From Janthinobacterium sp. TB1-E2 (lineage in GTDB: Bacteria; Pseudomonadota; Gammaproteobacteria; Burkholderiales; Burkholderiaceae_D), in assembly GCF_036885605.1 (NCBI RefSeq), contig NZ_CP142523.1, positions 1,240,001-1,304,000 on the forward strand: 64,000 nt of DNA, in the 5' to 3' direction. This document shows, in pieces, positions 52,007-63,568 of the stretch. Both the position numbers and the translations under genes were made by a program. Under the pieces are notes generated by a model. It searched no databases and was not told the DNA's origin. It saw only the letters and a program-made list of their open reading frames with translations. How positions within the stretch are numbered: position 1 is the first letter of the stretch; each line of letters starts with the position of its first letter.

Positions 52007-52040
52007 GGGCAACTGTGTGAAAAAGTGTGTTTTTGTGGGA
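52005..52040 (+). promoter_or_regulatory. MraZ box array
   Basis: Four direct repeats at exact 10-bp spacing: GTGGGC (52005), GTGTGA (52015), GTGTGT (52025), GTGGGA (52035), each separated by 4 nt. MraZ is known to bind GTGGG-type repeats with this period ahead of its own gene, so autorepression is expected. The inner two copies have T for G at position 4. Confidence 0.82.
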
Positions 52041-52100
52041 AATTTTCCCTTTTTATCGTGATGCGCAAGCATCGCAACCCAAGCTCAAAAAAGGTCTTCC

Positions 52101-52529
52101 GTGTTTCAAGGCGCGTCCGCAATCAATCTCGATGCCAAAGGCAGGATGTCTATCCCTGCCAAGCACCGTGACGCGCTGGCGATTCAATGCGAAGGCCGTT
52201 TGACCCTGACCAAACACCCCGATGGCTGCCTGCTGTTTTTCCCCCGTCCCGTGTGGGAAAGCCACCGCCAGCAAATCGCCGCCTGGCCCATGTCGGCGCG
52301 CGCCTGGCAGCGCATCTTCCTCGGCAACGCCGTCGACGTCGAGCTGGACTCGGCCGGCCGTGTGCTGATCTCGCCCGAATTGCGCAACGCCGTCGGGCTG
52401 GCGCGCGAAGTGATGATGATCGGCATGGGCAGCCACTTTGAAATATGGGATGCCGCCAAATTGGCCGACAAAGAACAGCAGGCGATCGATGCCGGCACCC
52501 CCGATGTACTTTCCAATTTTTCTTTCTAA
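52101..52529 (+). CDS. mraZ: Transcriptional regulator MraZ
   Basis: 142 residues with two AbrB-like SpoVT folds, each holding the DxxGR core: [15 protein letters not shown] and [15 protein letters not shown]. MraZ forms ring oligomers and represses the dcw operon. The start is GTG 52101. An array of MraZ boxes lies 60 bp upstream. It is the first gene of the division/cell-wall cluster, 9 bp before rsmH. Confidence 0.95.
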   Translation: MFQGASAINLDAKGRMSIPAKHRDALAIQCEGRLTLTKHPDGCLLFFPRPVWESHRQQIAAWPMSARAWQRIFLGNAVDVELDSAGRVLISPELRNAVGLAREVMMIGMGSHFEIWDAAKLADKEQQAIDAGTPDVLSNFSF

Positions 52530-52538
52530 GGCTCCGTA

Positions 52539-53516
52539 ATGACACAACTCACGGTGCCGGAATTTCAGCATCGCACGGTGCTGCTCGATGAAGCGGTCGA
52601 TGCCCTCGACCTGACGGGCGACCGCGCGCACGGCGTTTACGTCGATGGCACGTTTGGCCGCGGCGGCCATAGCCGCTTGATTTTGTCGCGCCTGGCCGAT
52701 GACGCGCGCCTGATCGGTTTCGACAAGGATTTGCAAGCGATTGCCACGGCCGAGCAGATCGCCGACCCCCGTTTCCAGATCGTCCATGACAGCTTTGCCA
52801 CCATGACGGCCAGCCTGGCCGAACGCGGCGTGCGGCAGGTGGACGGCATTTTGCTCGACCTGGGCATCTCGTCGCCGCAGGTTGACGACGCGGCGCGCGG
52901 TTTCAGCTTCCGCAACGACGGACCGCTGGACATGCGCATGGATACCACGCGCGGCATCTCCGCGGCCGAATGGCTGGCGGTGGAAACCGAGCAGAATTTA
53001 GAGAAAGTGATACGCGATTATGGGGAAGAACGGTTTGCTTTTCAGATTGCAAAGGCGATTGTTGCTGGCCGGGCAGTCCAGCCAATTTCAAGCACACGAC
53101 AGCTTGCCGGCATCGTGGCAGGCGCCGTCAAGACCCGCGAGAAGGGTAAGGACCCCGCTACCCGCACCTTTCAGGCCATACGCATTTTCATTAACAAAGA
53201 GCTCGAGGATCTCGAGATCGGCCTGAACCAGGCGTATGCCTGCCTGGCGCCCGGCGCGCGCATGGCCGTGATCAGCTTTCACTCGCTGGAAGACCGCATG
53301 GTCAAGCGCTTCTTCGCCTCGAAGGCGAACGTGGAGCAGCCTGACCGCCGCCTGCCGATCCGCGCGGTCGACTTGCCGCAGCCGGAAATGAAGCTGATTT
53401 CGAAGATGAAGCCGTCCGACGCCGAGATCGAGGGCAATCCGCGCTCGCGTTCGGCCGTGATGCGCGTGGCGCAGCGTTTGCCGCTGGCCTCCCCTGCAAA
53501 TGGCGGCGCCCGATGA
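52539..53516 (+). CDS. rsmH: 16S rRNA (cytosine(1402)-N(4))-methyltransferase RsmH
   Basis: 325 residues. SAM-binding motif [16 protein letters not shown] (about 32-47), the catalytic-side segment [15 protein letters not shown], and the [14 protein letters not shown] helical insert. It N4-methylates C1402 in the ribosomal P site. It overlaps ftsL by ATGA. Confidence 0.95.
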   Translation: MTQLTVPEFQHRTVLLDEAVDALDLTGDRAHGVYVDGTFGRGGHSRLILSRLADDARLIGFDKDLQAIATAEQIADPRFQIVHDSFATMTASLAERGVRQVDGILLDLGISSPQVDDAARGFSFRNDGPLDMRMDTTRGISAAEWLAVETEQNLEKVIRDYGEERFAFQIAKAIVAGRAVQPISSTRQLAGIVAGAVKTREKGKDPATRTFQAIRIFINKELEDLEIGLNQAYACLAPGARMAVISFHSLEDRMVKRFFASKANVEQPDRRLPIRAVDLPQPEMKLISKMKPSDAEIEGNPRSRSAVMRVAQRLPLASPANGGAR

Positions 53517-53782
53517 CTGGCAAGCTGTGTGTCGTGCTGTCGGCCCTGCTGGTGTGCTGCGGCCTGTCGCTGGTGAACGCGCAGTATCAGTCGCGCCACC
53601 TGCTGATCGACCTGGAACGCGCGCAAGCGCTGTCGCGCCAGCTCGACATCGACTGGGCGCAACTGCAGCTGGACCAGTCCACTTTGGGCAAGCATGAACG
53701 CATCGAATCGATCGCGCGGCGCGACCTGAGCATGACGCCGCTGACGGCGGCGCGTACGCAATACCTGACGGAGGGCGAATAA
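53513..53782 (+). CDS. ftsL: Cell division protein FtsL
   Basis: 89 residues: one N-terminal TM helix (about 5-22) and a periplasmic leucine-zipper-like coiled coil ([29 protein letters not shown]). Length and position between rsmH and ftsI are as expected. FtsL forms the FtsQLB complex that activates septal synthesis. Its stop TAA shares its last base with the ftsI ATG. Confidence 0.92.
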   Translation: MTGKLCVVLSALLVCCGLSLVNAQYQSRHLLIDLERAQALSRQLDIDWAQLQLDQSTLGKHERIESIARRDLSMTPLTAARTQYLTEGE

Positions 53783-55560
53783 TGAAGTTGGGCGGTAATA
53801 GCAACGGCCGGGTGGCGGCATCGAAAGGCGTGCCATTCTCGAAGAACCCCGTACTGGCGGTGCGTCTGCCTGTCTGGCGTTCGCGCGTCGTGCTGTTCCT
53901 GCTGTTCTTCGCTTTCGCCGGCCTGGGCGCGCGCGCGCTGTGGCTGCAGGGCGTGTCGACGCAGTTCCTGCAAAAGCAGGGCAAGGCGCGCTATGAGCGC
54001 ACGCTCGAATTGCCGGCCACGCGCGGCAAGATCACCGACCGCAATGGCCAGGTGCTCGCTTCGTCCGTCCCCGTGAAAGCCATCTGGGCCATTCCCGACG
54101 ACGTGCTGCAGGCGTCGCCCGAAAAAATCAATGCGCTGGCCGGCCTGCTGGAAATGAACGTCAACGAATTGCGCAAGAAGCTCGATTCGGACCGCAGCTT
54201 CGTTTACCTGAAACGCCAGGTCGAGATGGACGTGGCCGACAAGATCTCCAAGCTGGGCATCGACGGCATCGACGAGCGCAAGGAATACAAGCGCTTCTAT
54301 CCGCAGGGCGAAGTGATGACCCACGTGGTCGGCTTTACCAACGTGGAAGACGTGGGCCAGGAAAGCATGGAACTGGCGCAGCAGAAAACCCTCGTCGGCA
54401 CCACCGGCAGCCGCCGCGTGATCAAGGACCGCCTGGGCCACATCGTCGAAGACATCGGTTTCATCCACGAACCGCATGACGGCAAGGACCTGACCCTGTC
54501 CGTCGACAGCAAGATCCAGTACATCGCCTTCACGCAGTTGAAGGAAGCGGTGGAGAAATTCAATGCCAAGGCCGGCGGCGCCGTGGTGCTCGACGTGCAT
54601 ACGGGAGAAGTGCTGGCCCTGGCCAATTACCCGAGCTACGACCCGAACGACCGCCGCAAGCTCACGGGCCAGCAGCTGCGCAATCGCGTCATGACCGATA
54701 CCTTCGAGCCAGGTTCGACCCTGAAGCCGATCACGGTCTCGCTGGCGCTCGACACGGGCCGGGTCAAGCCGGGCACCCTGATCGACACGGGCCCGGGCCG
54801 CTACACCATCGCCGACCGCACGATCACCGACACCAAGCCGCACGGCGTGATCAATGTCTCGGAAATCATCGAGATGTCGTCGAACATCGGTACCTCGAAA
54901 ATCGCGCTGGGCATGCCGTCGCAGGAAATGTGGGAAATGTTTACCAAGGTGGGCTTCGGCCAGCAGCCGAAATGGGGCTTCCCCGGTGCCGTGGCCGGCC
55001 GTGTGCGTCCATACAAATCGTGGCGCCCGGTGGAACAGGCCACCATGAGCTACGGTAACGGCATTTCCGTCTCGCTGATCCAACTGGCGCGCTCTTACAT
55101 GATGTTCGCGCGCGATGGCGACACCATTCCCCTGTCGTTCCAGAAGGTCAATGAACTGCCCGTGGGCCAGCAGGTGATCAAGCCGAAGACGGCCGCCGAA
55201 ATGCGCGCCATGCTCGAACTCGTGGTCTCCGGCGCGCACGGCTCGGCCAAGCGCGCCCAGGTTGCCGGCTACAGAGTCGGCGGCAAGACGGGTACCGCCT
55301 ATAAAGTGGAAAACGGCCGCTATGCGATGCCGCGCAAATACATCGGCTCTTTCGTGGGCATGGTGCCGATGTCGGCGCCGCGCTTCATCATTGCCGTGAT
55401 GATCGATGAACCGACCGGCCCCGCCCACTATGGCGGCCAGGTTGCCGCTCCCGCTTTCGCGGCGATTGCGACCAACGCGCTGCGCGCGATGAACGTACCG
55501 CCCGATTCCTCCGTTACCGAAATCGTGGTCCCGGCCAATGCCGGCCCGGAGGCCATGTGA
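53782..55560 (+). CDS. ftsI: Peptidoglycan D,D-transpeptidase FtsI (PBP3)
   Basis: 592 residues. The cytoplasmic tail and TM helix (about 32-52) are followed by the class B PBP pedestal and the transpeptidase domain with Ser312-T-L-K315 (SxxK), Ser366-S-N368 (SxN) and KTGT at 502-505. It crosslinks septal peptidoglycan and is a beta-lactam target. The start overlaps the ftsL stop. Confidence 0.96.
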   Translation: MKLGGNSNGRVAASKGVPFSKNPVLAVRLPVWRSRVVLFLLFFAFAGLGARALWLQGVSTQFLQKQGKARYERTLELPATRGKITDRNGQVLASSVPVKAIWAIPDDVLQASPEKINALAGLLEMNVNELRKKLDSDRSFVYLKRQVEMDVADKISKLGIDGIDERKEYKRFYPQGEVMTHVVGFTNVEDVGQESMELAQQKTLVGTTGSRRVIKDRLGHIVEDIGFIHEPHDGKDLTLSVDSKIQYIAFTQLKEAVEKFNAKAGGAVVLDVHTGEVLALANYPSYDPNDRRKLTGQQLRNRVMTDTFEPGSTLKPITVSLALDTGRVKPGTLIDTGPGRYTIADRTITDTKPHGVINVSEIIEMSSNIGTSKIALGMPSQEMWEMFTKVGFGQQPKWGFPGAVAGRVRPYKSWRPVEQATMSYGNGISVSLIQLARSYMMFARDGDTIPLSFQKVNELPVGQQVIKPKTAAEMRAMLELVVSGAHGSAKRAQVAGYRVGGKTGTAYKVENGRYAMPRKYIGSFVGMVPMSAPRFIIAVMIDEPTGPAHYGGQVAAPAFAAIATNALRAMNVPPDSSVTEIVVPANAGPEAM

Positions 55561-57080
55561 AGTCACTCATGACCATACAAGACATCAGTTTGTGGATCAA
55601 AACGGCTGCCCCGTCCGGGCAGCTGACGTCCGATTCGCGCCGCGTGCAGCGCGGCGACGTGTTTTTCGCCTATGCGGGCGCCACCGATTTCATCGCCGCC
55701 GCCATCGAGCAGGGCGCCGCCGCCATCGTGCATGACGCCGTGGAATGGAACGCCGCATGGAGCGAAGTGCCGCACCTGCTGGTCAGCGACCTGAAACGCC
55801 TGGCCGGCCCCGTGGCGCATGCTTTTTACGGCATGCCCGACAGCGCCATGTTCAGCGCCGGCGTGACGGGCACGAATGGCAAGACCTCGTGCGCGCTGTG
55901 GCTGGCGCAAGCGCTGGCGCGCCTGGGTGAAACATCGTCCGTCATCGGGACGTTGGGCGTCGGCCTGTGCAAGCCGCGCGGCGCCATCGAATTCGACGTC
56001 ACCGGCTACACGACGCCGGACGCCGTGCTGCTGGCGCGCAAACTGGCCGCGATGCGCGACGCAGGCGCCAAGGCCGTTGCCATCGAAGTGTCGTCGATCG
56101 GCCTGGACCAGGACCGCGCGGCCGGCATGCATTTCGATGTCGCCATGTTTACCAATCTGACGCGCGACCACCTCGACTACCATGGCGACATGGCGGCTTA
56201 CGAGGCGGCCAAAGTCAAACTGTTCGACTGGCCCGGCCTGAAAACGGCCGTCATCAACCTGGACGACCCCATGGGCCTGCGCCTCGTGCGTCACGTGGAT
56301 GGCAAGCTGTCCGGCGAATATCCCGTCATCGGCTACACCTTGCAGGATGCGGCAGCCTTGCCCGACTTGCCGGGTGTGCTGATGCTGCGCGCCAGCCAGT
56401 TCCGCAGCCGCAATGCCGGTACCGACTTCCATCTGGAATGCCCGCTGGGTGTAGCGCTGGTCAAGACGCAGCTGGTGGGCCACTTCAATATCAGCAACGC
56501 GCTGGCAGTGCTGGGCGCCTTGCTGGCGCACGGCACCGGCCTGCGCGCGGCCATCGACGGCATCGAATCGCTGCAGCCGGCCCCGGGTCGCATGCAGCAG
56601 GTGGGCGGCCAGGAAGCGCCGATGGTCGTCATCGATTACGCGCATACGCCGGACGCGCTGGAAAAAACCCTGGCTGCCTTGCGCCAGGTGGCGCAGGAGC
56701 GTGGCGGCCAGCTGTGGTGCGTGTTCGGCTGCGGCGGCGACCGCGATCCGGGCAAGCGTCCGCAGATGGGGGCCATCGCGCAGCTGGCCGATCACGTGCT
56801 CGTCACCAGCGACAATCCGCGTAGTGAAGATCCGCACGCCATCATCGCGCAGATCGTCGCCGGCATGCGCGCAGACGGCCCGCAGCCGCAAGCCATCGAA
56901 GACCGCGCCGCCGCGATCCTGTCGGCCATCAAGCACGCGGCCAAGCCGGACGTGATCCTGTTGGCGGGCAAGGGCCATGAGCCGTACCAGGAAATCAAGG
57001 GCAAGAAACTGCCGTTCTCCGACGCCGACCATGCGCAGCTGGCCCTGTCCGCGCGCCTGACGATGATGAGGACGAACTGA
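55557..57080 (+). CDS. murE: UDP-MurNAc-L-Ala-D-Glu:meso-diaminopimelate ligase MurE
   Basis: 507 residues. ATP loop GTNGKTSC with Lys109, the carbamate-Lys region, and the meso-DAP selecting motif DNPRSEDP, which indicates DAP rather than lysine is added. The final segment VILLAGKGHEPYQE is typical. GTG 55557 has GGAGG close upstream and overlaps ftsI by 4 bp; ATG 55569 (MTIQDIS) is the alternative. Third step of Mur ligation. Confidence 0.95.
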   Translation: MKSLMTIQDISLWIKTAAPSGQLTSDSRRVQRGDVFFAYAGATDFIAAAIEQGAAAIVHDAVEWNAAWSEVPHLLVSDLKRLAGPVAHAFYGMPDSAMFSAGVTGTNGKTSCALWLAQALARLGETSSVIGTLGVGLCKPRGAIEFDVTGYTTPDAVLLARKLAAMRDAGAKAVAIEVSSIGLDQDRAAGMHFDVAMFTNLTRDHLDYHGDMAAYEAAKVKLFDWPGLKTAVINLDDPMGLRLVRHVDGKLSGEYPVIGYTLQDAAALPDLPGVLMLRASQFRSRNAGTDFHLECPLGVALVKTQLVGHFNISNALAVLGALLAHGTGLRAAIDGIESLQPAPGRMQQVGGQEAPMVVIDYAHTPDALEKTLAALRQVAQERGGQLWCVFGCGGDRDPGKRPQMGAIAQLADHVLVTSDNPRSEDPHAIIAQIVAGMRADGPQPQAIEDRAAAILSAIKHAAKPDVILLAGKGHEPYQEIKGKKLPFSDADHAQLALSARLTMMRTN

Positions 57081-58522
57081 TGGATCGCCTGATGCACGCA
57101 AGCCTGACGGAACTGATGCCATCGCTGCAAGGTGCGCAGCTGACGGGCGACGCCGTTTTTGACGGCGTGTCCACCGACAGCCGCAGCGCCCCTGCCGGCT
57201 CGCTGTTCGTCGCCCTGCGCGGCGAGAGTTTCGACGCGCACGACTTTCTCGATCAGGTGGCCGCGCGCGGCGTTGCCGCCGTGGTGGTCGAGCGCCTGCC
57301 TGATGGCTGGGACAGCGGCAAGGTGCCGGCCATCGTGGTGGCCGATACCCTGGTCGCGCTGGGTCGCATCGCCAACCATTGGCGCCGCCGCTTCAATGTA
57401 CCTGTCATCGGCGTCACTGGCAGCAATGGCAAGACCACCGTCAAGGAGATGATTTCGTCCATCCTGGCCGCGGCCTTTGGCGAAGAAGCGCGCCTGGCTA
57501 CGCGCGGCAACCTGAATAACGAGATCGGCGTGCCACTGACCCTGTTCCGTCTGAATGAAGAACACAAGGCGGCCGTCATCGAGATGGGCATGAACCATCC
57601 GGGCGAGATCGCCCGCCTGGCCGCGATTGCCGCGCCGACCCTGGCGATGGTCAACAACGCGCAGCGCGAACATCAGGAATTCATGCATACGGTGGAAGCC
57701 GTGGCGCGCGAGAACGGCGCCGCGCTGGCGGCCCTGTCAGACGACGGCGTGGCCGTCTTCCCGCATGGCGACGAATTCACGCCCGTGTGGCGCGAGCTGG
57801 CCGGCGCGCGTGCCGTCATCACCTTCGGCCTGTCGAAAGACGCCGACGTCAGCTGCACGCACCGCGCCGCCGAGGATTTTGGCAGCGACCTGTTCGTCAG
57901 CGTGCGCGCGCAGGACGGCAGTCTGCGCCAGTTCTTTGTCGGCTTGCAGGCGGCCGGTGAACATAATGTGCGCAATGCGCTGGCCGCCGTGGCATGCGCC
58001 GTCGGCGCCGGCATCGCCATCGAACATATCAAGCAGGGCCTGGAGGCGTTTTCTCCCGTGAATGGCCGTCTGCAGAAAAAACGTGCCGCCAATGGCGCCA
58101 CCATCATCGACGACACGTATAACGCCAATCCGGATTCGGCGCGCGCGGCCATCGATGTGCTGGCGCAGGCCGCGGCACCGCGCATCCTGGTGCTGGGCGA
58201 GATGGGCGAGGTCGGCACGCAGGGGCAGCAGTTCCACGAAGAGATCGGCGCCTACGCCGCCGCCAAAGGCATCGAACACGTGCTGGCGACGGGCGGCCTG
58301 GCGCGCCATCTGGTCAATCCGGCGCAAGCTGCCGCGAGCCAGGAATCGGGCACGGTCGTGGAATATTTCGAACAGTTCGACGGTTTGCTGGCGGCGCTCG
58401 ATGCGCATTTGTCCGGCCGTTCGGATGCAACAGTATTAATCAAGGGCTCCCGTTTCATGAAGATGGAACGGGCCGTGCAGCATTTGATTGGTTCAAACAA
58501 CAATAACAAGGAAGCTCACTAA
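57080..58522 (+). CDS. murF: UDP-MurNAc-tripeptide:D-Ala-D-Ala ligase MurF
   Basis: 480 residues. N-terminal substrate domain ([18 protein letters not shown]), ATP loop [12 protein letters not shown] (about 115), and [11 protein letters not shown] with LGEMGEVG in the C-terminal half. It adds D-Ala-D-Ala to complete the pentapeptide. The start shares an A with the murE stop (TGATG). Confidence 0.95.
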   Translation: MDRLMHASLTELMPSLQGAQLTGDAVFDGVSTDSRSAPAGSLFVALRGESFDAHDFLDQVAARGVAAVVVERLPDGWDSGKVPAIVVADTLVALGRIANHWRRRFNVPVIGVTGSNGKTTVKEMISSILAAAFGEEARLATRGNLNNEIGVPLTLFRLNEEHKAAVIEMGMNHPGEIARLAAIAAPTLAMVNNAQREHQEFMHTVEAVARENGAALAALSDDGVAVFPHGDEFTPVWRELAGARAVITFGLSKDADVSCTHRAAEDFGSDLFVSVRAQDGSLRQFFVGLQAAGEHNVRNALAAVACAVGAGIAIEHIKQGLEAFSPVNGRLQKKRAANGATIIDDTYNANPDSARAAIDVLAQAAAPRILVLGEMGEVGTQGQQFHEEIGAYAAAKGIEHVLATGGLARHLVNPAQAAASQESGTVVEYFEQFDGLLAALDAHLSGRSDATVLIKGSRFMKMERAVQHLIGSNNNNKEAH

Positions 58523-58524
58523 TC

Positions 58525-59700
58525 ATGCTGCTCTGGCTCGCTCATTATTTCCAGGACGACATTGGCCCACTGCGGGTCTTTAACTTCATCACGTTCCGCG
58601 CCGTCTTCGCCACCTTGACGGCGATTTTGATCGGCCTGTGCGCCGGTCCCGCCGTGATCCGCATGCTCACGCGCATGAAGGTCGGCCAGGCCGTGCGTAC
58701 GGACGGCCCGCAAACGCATCTGAAAAAACACGGCACGCCCACCATGGGCGGTGTACTGATTCTCATCGCCATCGGCATTTCCACCCTGCTGTGGGCCGAC
58801 CTGTCGAACCGCTTCATCTGGCCGGTCTTGATCGTCACCCTGGGCTTTGGCGCCGTCGGCTGGGCCGACGACTACCGCAAGGTGGTGCACCAGGATCCGG
58901 AAGGCATGCGCTCGCGCGAAAAATACTTCTGGCAGTCGCTGATCGGCATCGTCGCCGCGTTTTACCTGGCGTTTTCCGTCTCCGTGTCGGAGCCTGACGC
59001 GGGCCACGTGTGGAATCTGATCTACGCCTGGGTGCAGTCGGGCTTCGCCATGGACCTGCCGCCGAAGGCCGACCTGATCGTCCCGTTCTTCAAGACCATC
59101 AGCTATCCGCTGGGCGTGTGGGGCTTCATCGCGCTGACCTATTGCGTCATCGTCGGCACCAGCAACGCCGTCAATTTTACCGATGGTCTCGATGGCCTGG
59201 CCATCATGCCGACTGTAATGGTCGGCACGGCCCTGGGCCTGTTCGCCTACCTGACGGGTAACGCCACGTATGCGCGCTACCTGTTCATCCCGCACATCCC
59301 GGGCGCCGGCGAACTGGTGATCTTCTGCGGCGCGCTGGCCGGTTCCGGCCTGGCCTTCCTCTGGTATAACACGCACCCCGCGAAAGTGTTCATGGGCGAC
59401 GTGGGCGCGCTGGCTCTGGGCGGCGCACTGGGCACCATCGCCGTCATCGTGCGCCAGGAAATCGTCCTGTTCATCATGGGCGGCATCTTCGTCGTCGAAA
59501 CGCTGTCCGTGATCATCCAGGTCGTCTGGTTCAAGTACACGAAGAAGCGCTATGGCGCCGGCCGCCGCGTCTTCCTGATGGCGCCATTGCATCACCATTT
59601 TGAACAAAAAGGCTGGAAGGAGACGCAGGTTGTCGTGCGTTTCTGGATCATCACCATGATGCTGGTGCTGCTCGGCCTGACCACCTTGAAGCTGCGCTGA
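58525..59700 (+). CDS. mraY: Phospho-MurNAc-pentapeptide transferase MraY
   Basis: 391 residues, ten TM helices. The acidic catalytic motifs [18 protein letters not shown] and the [11 protein letters not shown] loop are present, as is [13 protein letters not shown] near the N-terminus. It transfers phospho-MurNAc-pentapeptide to undecaprenyl phosphate to make lipid I. It begins 2 bp after murF and its stop overlaps the murD start. Confidence 0.96.
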   Translation: MLLWLAHYFQDDIGPLRVFNFITFRAVFATLTAILIGLCAGPAVIRMLTRMKVGQAVRTDGPQTHLKKHGTPTMGGVLILIAIGISTLLWADLSNRFIWPVLIVTLGFGAVGWADDYRKVVHQDPEGMRSREKYFWQSLIGIVAAFYLAFSVSVSEPDAGHVWNLIYAWVQSGFAMDLPPKADLIVPFFKTISYPLGVWGFIALTYCVIVGTSNAVNFTDGLDGLAIMPTVMVGTALGLFAYLTGNATYARYLFIPHIPGAGELVIFCGALAGSGLAFLWYNTHPAKVFMGDVGALALGGALGTIAVIVRQEIVLFIMGGIFVVETLSVIIQVVWFKYTKKRYGAGRRVFLMAPLHHHFEQKGWKETQVVVRFWIITMMLVLLGLTTLKLR

Positions 59701-61256
59701 TGATGTACGACGCTAAAACCGCACTGGTACTGGGCCTCGGCGAATCGGGGCTGGCCATGGCCCTGTGGCTGGCCCGCAGCGGTGCTTTAGTCCGCGTGGC
59801 AGATACAAGGGAAACCCCTGAGCGCCTGGCCGTGCTGCAGGCCGCCGTGCCGCAGGCGCAGTTCATCGCCGGCGCCTTCACGGCCGACCTGCTCGATGGC
59901 GTCGATTTCGTCGCCGTCAGCCCTGGCCTGGCGCCGGGCCGCGAACTGGCGCACATCGCGCCGGCCGCTGCTGAAAAAAATATCCCCGTGTGGGGCGAGA
60001 TCGAACTGTTCGCACAGGCGCTGGCCGCCTTGAAGGCGGAACGCGGCTATGCGCCGAAAGTCATCGCCATCACGGGCACCAACGGCAAGACGACGGTGAC
60101 CAGCCTGGTGGGCCTGCTGTGCGAGCGCGCGGGCCTGGCCACGCGCGTGGCCGGCAATATCAGCCCGGCCGCGCTCGACGTGCTGCGCGAAGTGCTTGAC
60201 GCCGAACCGGCGCCGCAGCCTGTGGCTGAAGGAGAAGAAGCGGCGGAACCCGTCGCCAGCAGCTTGCCGCAAGCCTGGATCCTGGAATTGTCCAGCTTCC
60301 AGCTGCACACGACGTTCAGCCTGCAGGCCGATGCGGCCACGGTCTTGAACCTGTCGCAGGACCACCTGGACTGGCATGGCGACATGGCCACCTACGCAGC
60401 CGACAAGGCGCGCATCTTCGGCGAGCAGACCGTGCGTATATTGAACCGCGACGATGCGGCCGTCATGCACATGGCCGATCCGCTGGCCGAGACGATCACC
60501 TTCGGCACGGGCGAACCGGTGGACGTGGACAGCTTTGGCCTCGTCAATGAACGCGGCATCTTCTGGCTGGCGCAAGCCGTGCCCAGCGAAGAAGTGATCG
60601 AGAAAAAGCGCAAGAAGAACGATCCGGCACCGGAACCGGTGCCGACGATGGCGAAAAAACTGATGCCGGCCGACGCGCTGAAAATCCGCGGCCAGCACAA
60701 TGCGTCGAATGCGCTGGCGGCGCTGGCCCTGTGCCGCGCCATCGGCTTGCCATTCGCGCCGCTGCTGCACGGCTTGCGCGAATACCAGGGCGAGCCGCAC
60801 CGCGTGGAGCTGATCACGGCCGTCAATGAAGTCGAATACTACGACGACAGCAAGGGCACGAACGTGGGCGCGACGGTGGCGGCCCTGTTCGGCCTGGGCA
60901 AGGCGTTTGGCGGCGCGGAACAGCGTCTGGTGCTGATCGCCGGCGGCGACGGCAAGGGACAGGATTTCTCGCCGCTGGCCGAACCCGTGTCGCGCTACGT
61001 GCGCGCCGTGGTGCTGATCGGGCGCGATGCGCCTGCGCTGCGCGCGGCCCTCGAGCCGGCCGGCGTGGACATCGTCGACTGCGCCACCTTGCCGGAAGCC
61101 GTCAAGCGCGCCAGCAGCCTGGCGCTGGCCGGCGATGCCGTGCTGCTGTCGCCCGCGTGCGCCAGCCTGGACATGTTCAAGAACTATGCGCACCGCGCGC
61201 AGGTGTTTGTCGACGCCGTGCGCGACATCGCCCTGGAAAACGGACAGGATATCTGA
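59700..61256 (+). CDS. murD: UDP-MurNAc-L-alanine:D-glutamate ligase MurD
   Basis: 518 residues, clearly longer than the about 440 of E. coli MurD. ATP loop [10 protein letters not shown] (about 125-134), [11 protein letters not shown], the [12 protein letters not shown] core and the C-terminal [13 protein letters not shown] are intact. The extra length comes partly from two low-complexity insertions: an Ala/Pro/Glu-rich one (about 167-188) and a Lys/Pro/Glu-rich one (about 301-322). Both fall at likely surface loops. It adds D-Glu to UDP-MurNAc-Ala. ATG 59700 or 59703. Confidence 0.94.
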   Translation: MMYDAKTALVLGLGESGLAMALWLARSGALVRVADTRETPERLAVLQAAVPQAQFIAGAFTADLLDGVDFVAVSPGLAPGRELAHIAPAAAEKNIPVWGEIELFAQALAALKAERGYAPKVIAITGTNGKTTVTSLVGLLCERAGLATRVAGNISPAALDVLREVLDAEPAPQPVAEGEEAAEPVASSLPQAWILELSSFQLHTTFSLQADAATVLNLSQDHLDWHGDMATYAADKARIFGEQTVRILNRDDAAVMHMADPLAETITFGTGEPVDVDSFGLVNERGIFWLAQAVPSEEVIEKKRKKNDPAPEPVPTMAKKLMPADALKIRGQHNASNALAALALCRAIGLPFAPLLHGLREYQGEPHRVELITAVNEVEYYDDSKGTNVGATVAALFGLGKAFGGAEQRLVLIAGGDGKGQDFSPLAEPVSRYVRAVVLIGRDAPALRAALEPAGVDIVDCATLPEAVKRASSLALAGDAVLLSPACASLDMFKNYAHRAQVFVDAVRDIALENGQDI

Positions 61257-62467
61257 TGGCCTTCCAACTGCCCTTCAGCTTTGGTTCCGGCTCGGCTGCC
61301 AAGCCGCTGGATAGCCGCGCGCGGCAGTCGAAGATGATGGACTACGACAAGCCGCTGGTGTGGGTGGTCCTGCTGCTCATGTTGCTGGGCATGGTGATGG
61401 TGTATTCGGCGTCGATCTCGCTGTCGGACGCGCGCAAGTTTGCCGCCTATACGAACAATTACTTTGTCGTGCGCCAGGCGCTGTTCATCGGTATTTCGAT
61501 CATCGTTGGCGCGCTGGTGTTCCGCATCCCCGTCGCCACCTGGCAAAAGATCGCGCCGTGGCTGTTCATCGGCACCCTGGTGCTGCTGGTAATGGTGCTG
61601 ATACCGGGCCTGGGCGTGTCGGTCAACGGCGGTCGCCGCTGGCTGAACCTGCCGGGCCTGCGGCCGCAGCCGTCCGAGCTGATGAAGGTGGTGATGGTGC
61701 TGTATGCGGCCGACTACACGGTGCGCAAGCAGGAATATATGCACAAGCTGACCAAGGGCTTCATGCCGATGGCGCTGGCCGTGAGCTTCGTCGGCTTGCT
61801 GCTGCTGATGGAGCCCGACCTGGGCGCCTTCGGCGTGATCGTCTGCATCGCCATGGGTATTTTGTTTCTGGGCGGCGTCAACGCCATCTGGTTCGGCGGC
61901 ATCGGCGCCATGCTGACGGCGATCTTCGTCACCATCATCGCCTTGTCGAAATTCCGCCGCGAGCGGTTTTTTGCGTATCTCGATCCGTGGCAGGAAGACA
62001 ATGCGCTGAACAAGGCTTACCAGCTGACGCATTCCTTGATCGCCTTCGGGCGCGGCGAACTGTTTGGCGTGGGCCTGGGCGGCAGCGTGGAAAAACTGCA
62101 TTACCTGCCCGAAGCGCATACGGACTTCTTGCTGGCCGTGATCGGCGAGGAACTGGGCCTGGTTGGCGTGCTGATCGTGATCGGCATGTTCTACTGGATT
62201 ATCAAGCGCGCGTTCGACATCGGCCGCCAGGCGATCGCCATCGACCAGACCTTTGCGGGCCTGACGGCGAAGGGCATCGCCATCTGGATCGGCGTGCAGA
62301 CCTTCATCAACATGGGCGTGAACCTGGGCCTGCTGCCGACCAAGGGCCTGACCTTGCCCCTGATGAGTTATGGCGGCACGGGCGTACTGATTAACTGTAT
62401 CGGCCTGGCGATTTTGCTGCGCATCGATTACGAAAACCGGATCCTCATGCGCGGAGGCCGGTTATGA
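61256..62467 (+). CDS. ftsW: Peptidoglycan glycosyltransferase FtsW
   Basis: A 403-residue SEDS protein with ten TM helices after a 33-residue cytoplasmic N-terminus. Signatures: [30 protein letters not shown], the catalytic-Asp-type EPDLGAFG, and [14 protein letters not shown]. It polymerises septal glycan together with FtsI. ATG 61256 shares its A with the murD stop. Confidence 0.95.
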   Translation: MAFQLPFSFGSGSAAKPLDSRARQSKMMDYDKPLVWVVLLLMLLGMVMVYSASISLSDARKFAAYTNNYFVVRQALFIGISIIVGALVFRIPVATWQKIAPWLFIGTLVLLVMVLIPGLGVSVNGGRRWLNLPGLRPQPSELMKVVMVLYAADYTVRKQEYMHKLTKGFMPMALAVSFVGLLLLMEPDLGAFGVIVCIAMGILFLGGVNAIWFGGIGAMLTAIFVTIIALSKFRRERFFAYLDPWQEDNALNKAYQLTHSLIAFGRGELFGVGLGGSVEKLHYLPEAHTDFLLAVIGEELGLVGVLIVIGMFYWIIKRAFDIGRQAIAIDQTFAGLTAKGIAIWIGVQTFINMGVNLGLLPTKGLTLPLMSYGGTGVLINCIGLAILLRIDYENRILMRGGRL

Positions 62468-63558
62468 ACAACGTGACAAACTTGAAAACGACGAAAAGAC
62501 TGATGATCATGGCGGCCGGCACCGGCGGCCATATCTTCCCGGGCCTGGCGATTGCGCAGACGATGCGCGCGCGCGGCTGGGAAGTGAGCTGGCTGGGCAC
62601 GACCCACGGCATGGAGCAGGACCTGGTGCCGAAAAGCGGCATTCCCATGGACGCCATTGCGTTCTCGGGCATGCGCGGCAAGGGCCTGGCGCACACGGTC
62701 AAGGGCGGCTTCAAGATGCTGGCCAGCTTCTTTGCCATCCGCCGCTTCATCGCGCGCCGCAAGCCGGACGTGGTGATGGGCATGGGCGGCTACGTCACCG
62801 TGCCGGGCGGCCTGATGGCGCGCCTCAAGGGCGTGCCGCTGGTGCTGGTCAATGCCGACGCGGCGCTGCTGCTGTCGAACAAGACCCTGGTGCCGCTGGC
62901 GCAGCAGGTGTGCTTTGGTTTCCCTGCCGATTTCGGCAGCGCCGCCGGCAAGGCCGTCGTGACGGGCAATCCCGTGCGCGCCGAGATCCTCGCGATGGCG
63001 CCGCCGGCGCTTCGCTTCGCGGGCCGCAGCGGACCGCTGCGCATCCTCGTGGTGGGCGGCAGCCTGGGCGCGAAAGCGCTGAACGACAATCTGCCCGCCG
63101 CGCTGGCGCTGATGCCGGAGGGCGAACGCCCGCTGGTGACGCACCAGTCGGGCAAGAAGAATATCGACGCCCTGCATGCCGCGTATGCGCAGGCGGGCGT
63201 GCAAGCCAATGTGGTCGACTTCATCGACGACATGGCCAAGGCATATACCGAGGCCGACCTGGTGATTTGCCGCGCAGGCGCCATCACCCTGTCGGAATTG
63301 ACGGCGGCCGGCGTGGCCAGCGTGCTCGTGCCGCTGGTGGCGTCGACCACCAGCCACCAGCGCGACAACGCGCAATGGATGGCAAAACAAGGCGCGGCGA
63401 TTCATCTGCCGCAAACGGAAATGAGTGCGGCGTCGCTGAGCACATTGCTGGCGTCCTTGACGCGGGATACCTGCCAGCACATGGCGCAAGCGGCACTGGC
63501 AGCAGGCAAGCGCGACGCCAATGAGGCGATCGCACACGTATTGGAAAAACTGGCATGA
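62464..63558 (+). CDS. murG: Lipid II synthase MurG (UDP-GlcNAc transferase)
   Basis: A 364-residue GT28 glycosyltransferase. N-terminal [15 protein letters not shown] (GxGGHxxP), [12 protein letters not shown] and the C-terminal UDP-GlcNAc site [20 protein letters not shown] and HQRDNAQWM. It adds GlcNAc to lipid I on the inner face of the membrane. It overlaps ftsW by ATGA. Confidence 0.95.
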   Translation: MNNVTNLKTTKRLMIMAAGTGGHIFPGLAIAQTMRARGWEVSWLGTTHGMEQDLVPKSGIPMDAIAFSGMRGKGLAHTVKGGFKMLASFFAIRRFIARRKPDVVMGMGGYVTVPGGLMARLKGVPLVLVNADAALLLSNKTLVPLAQQVCFGFPADFGSAAGKAVVTGNPVRAEILAMAPPALRFAGRSGPLRILVVGGSLGAKALNDNLPAALALMPEGERPLVTHQSGKKNIDALHAAYAQAGVQANVVDFIDDMAKAYTEADLVICRAGAITLSELTAAGVASVLVPLVASTTSHQRDNAQWMAKQGAAIHLPQTEMSAASLSTLLASLTRDTCQHMAQAALAAGKRDANEAIAHVLEKLA

Positions 63559-63568
63559 GGTTAGCTCT

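Noticed and set aside
53587-55566. 659-codon open frame antisense to ftsI
   Set aside because: A shadow of third-position GC bias; ftsI motifs on the plus strand are complete.
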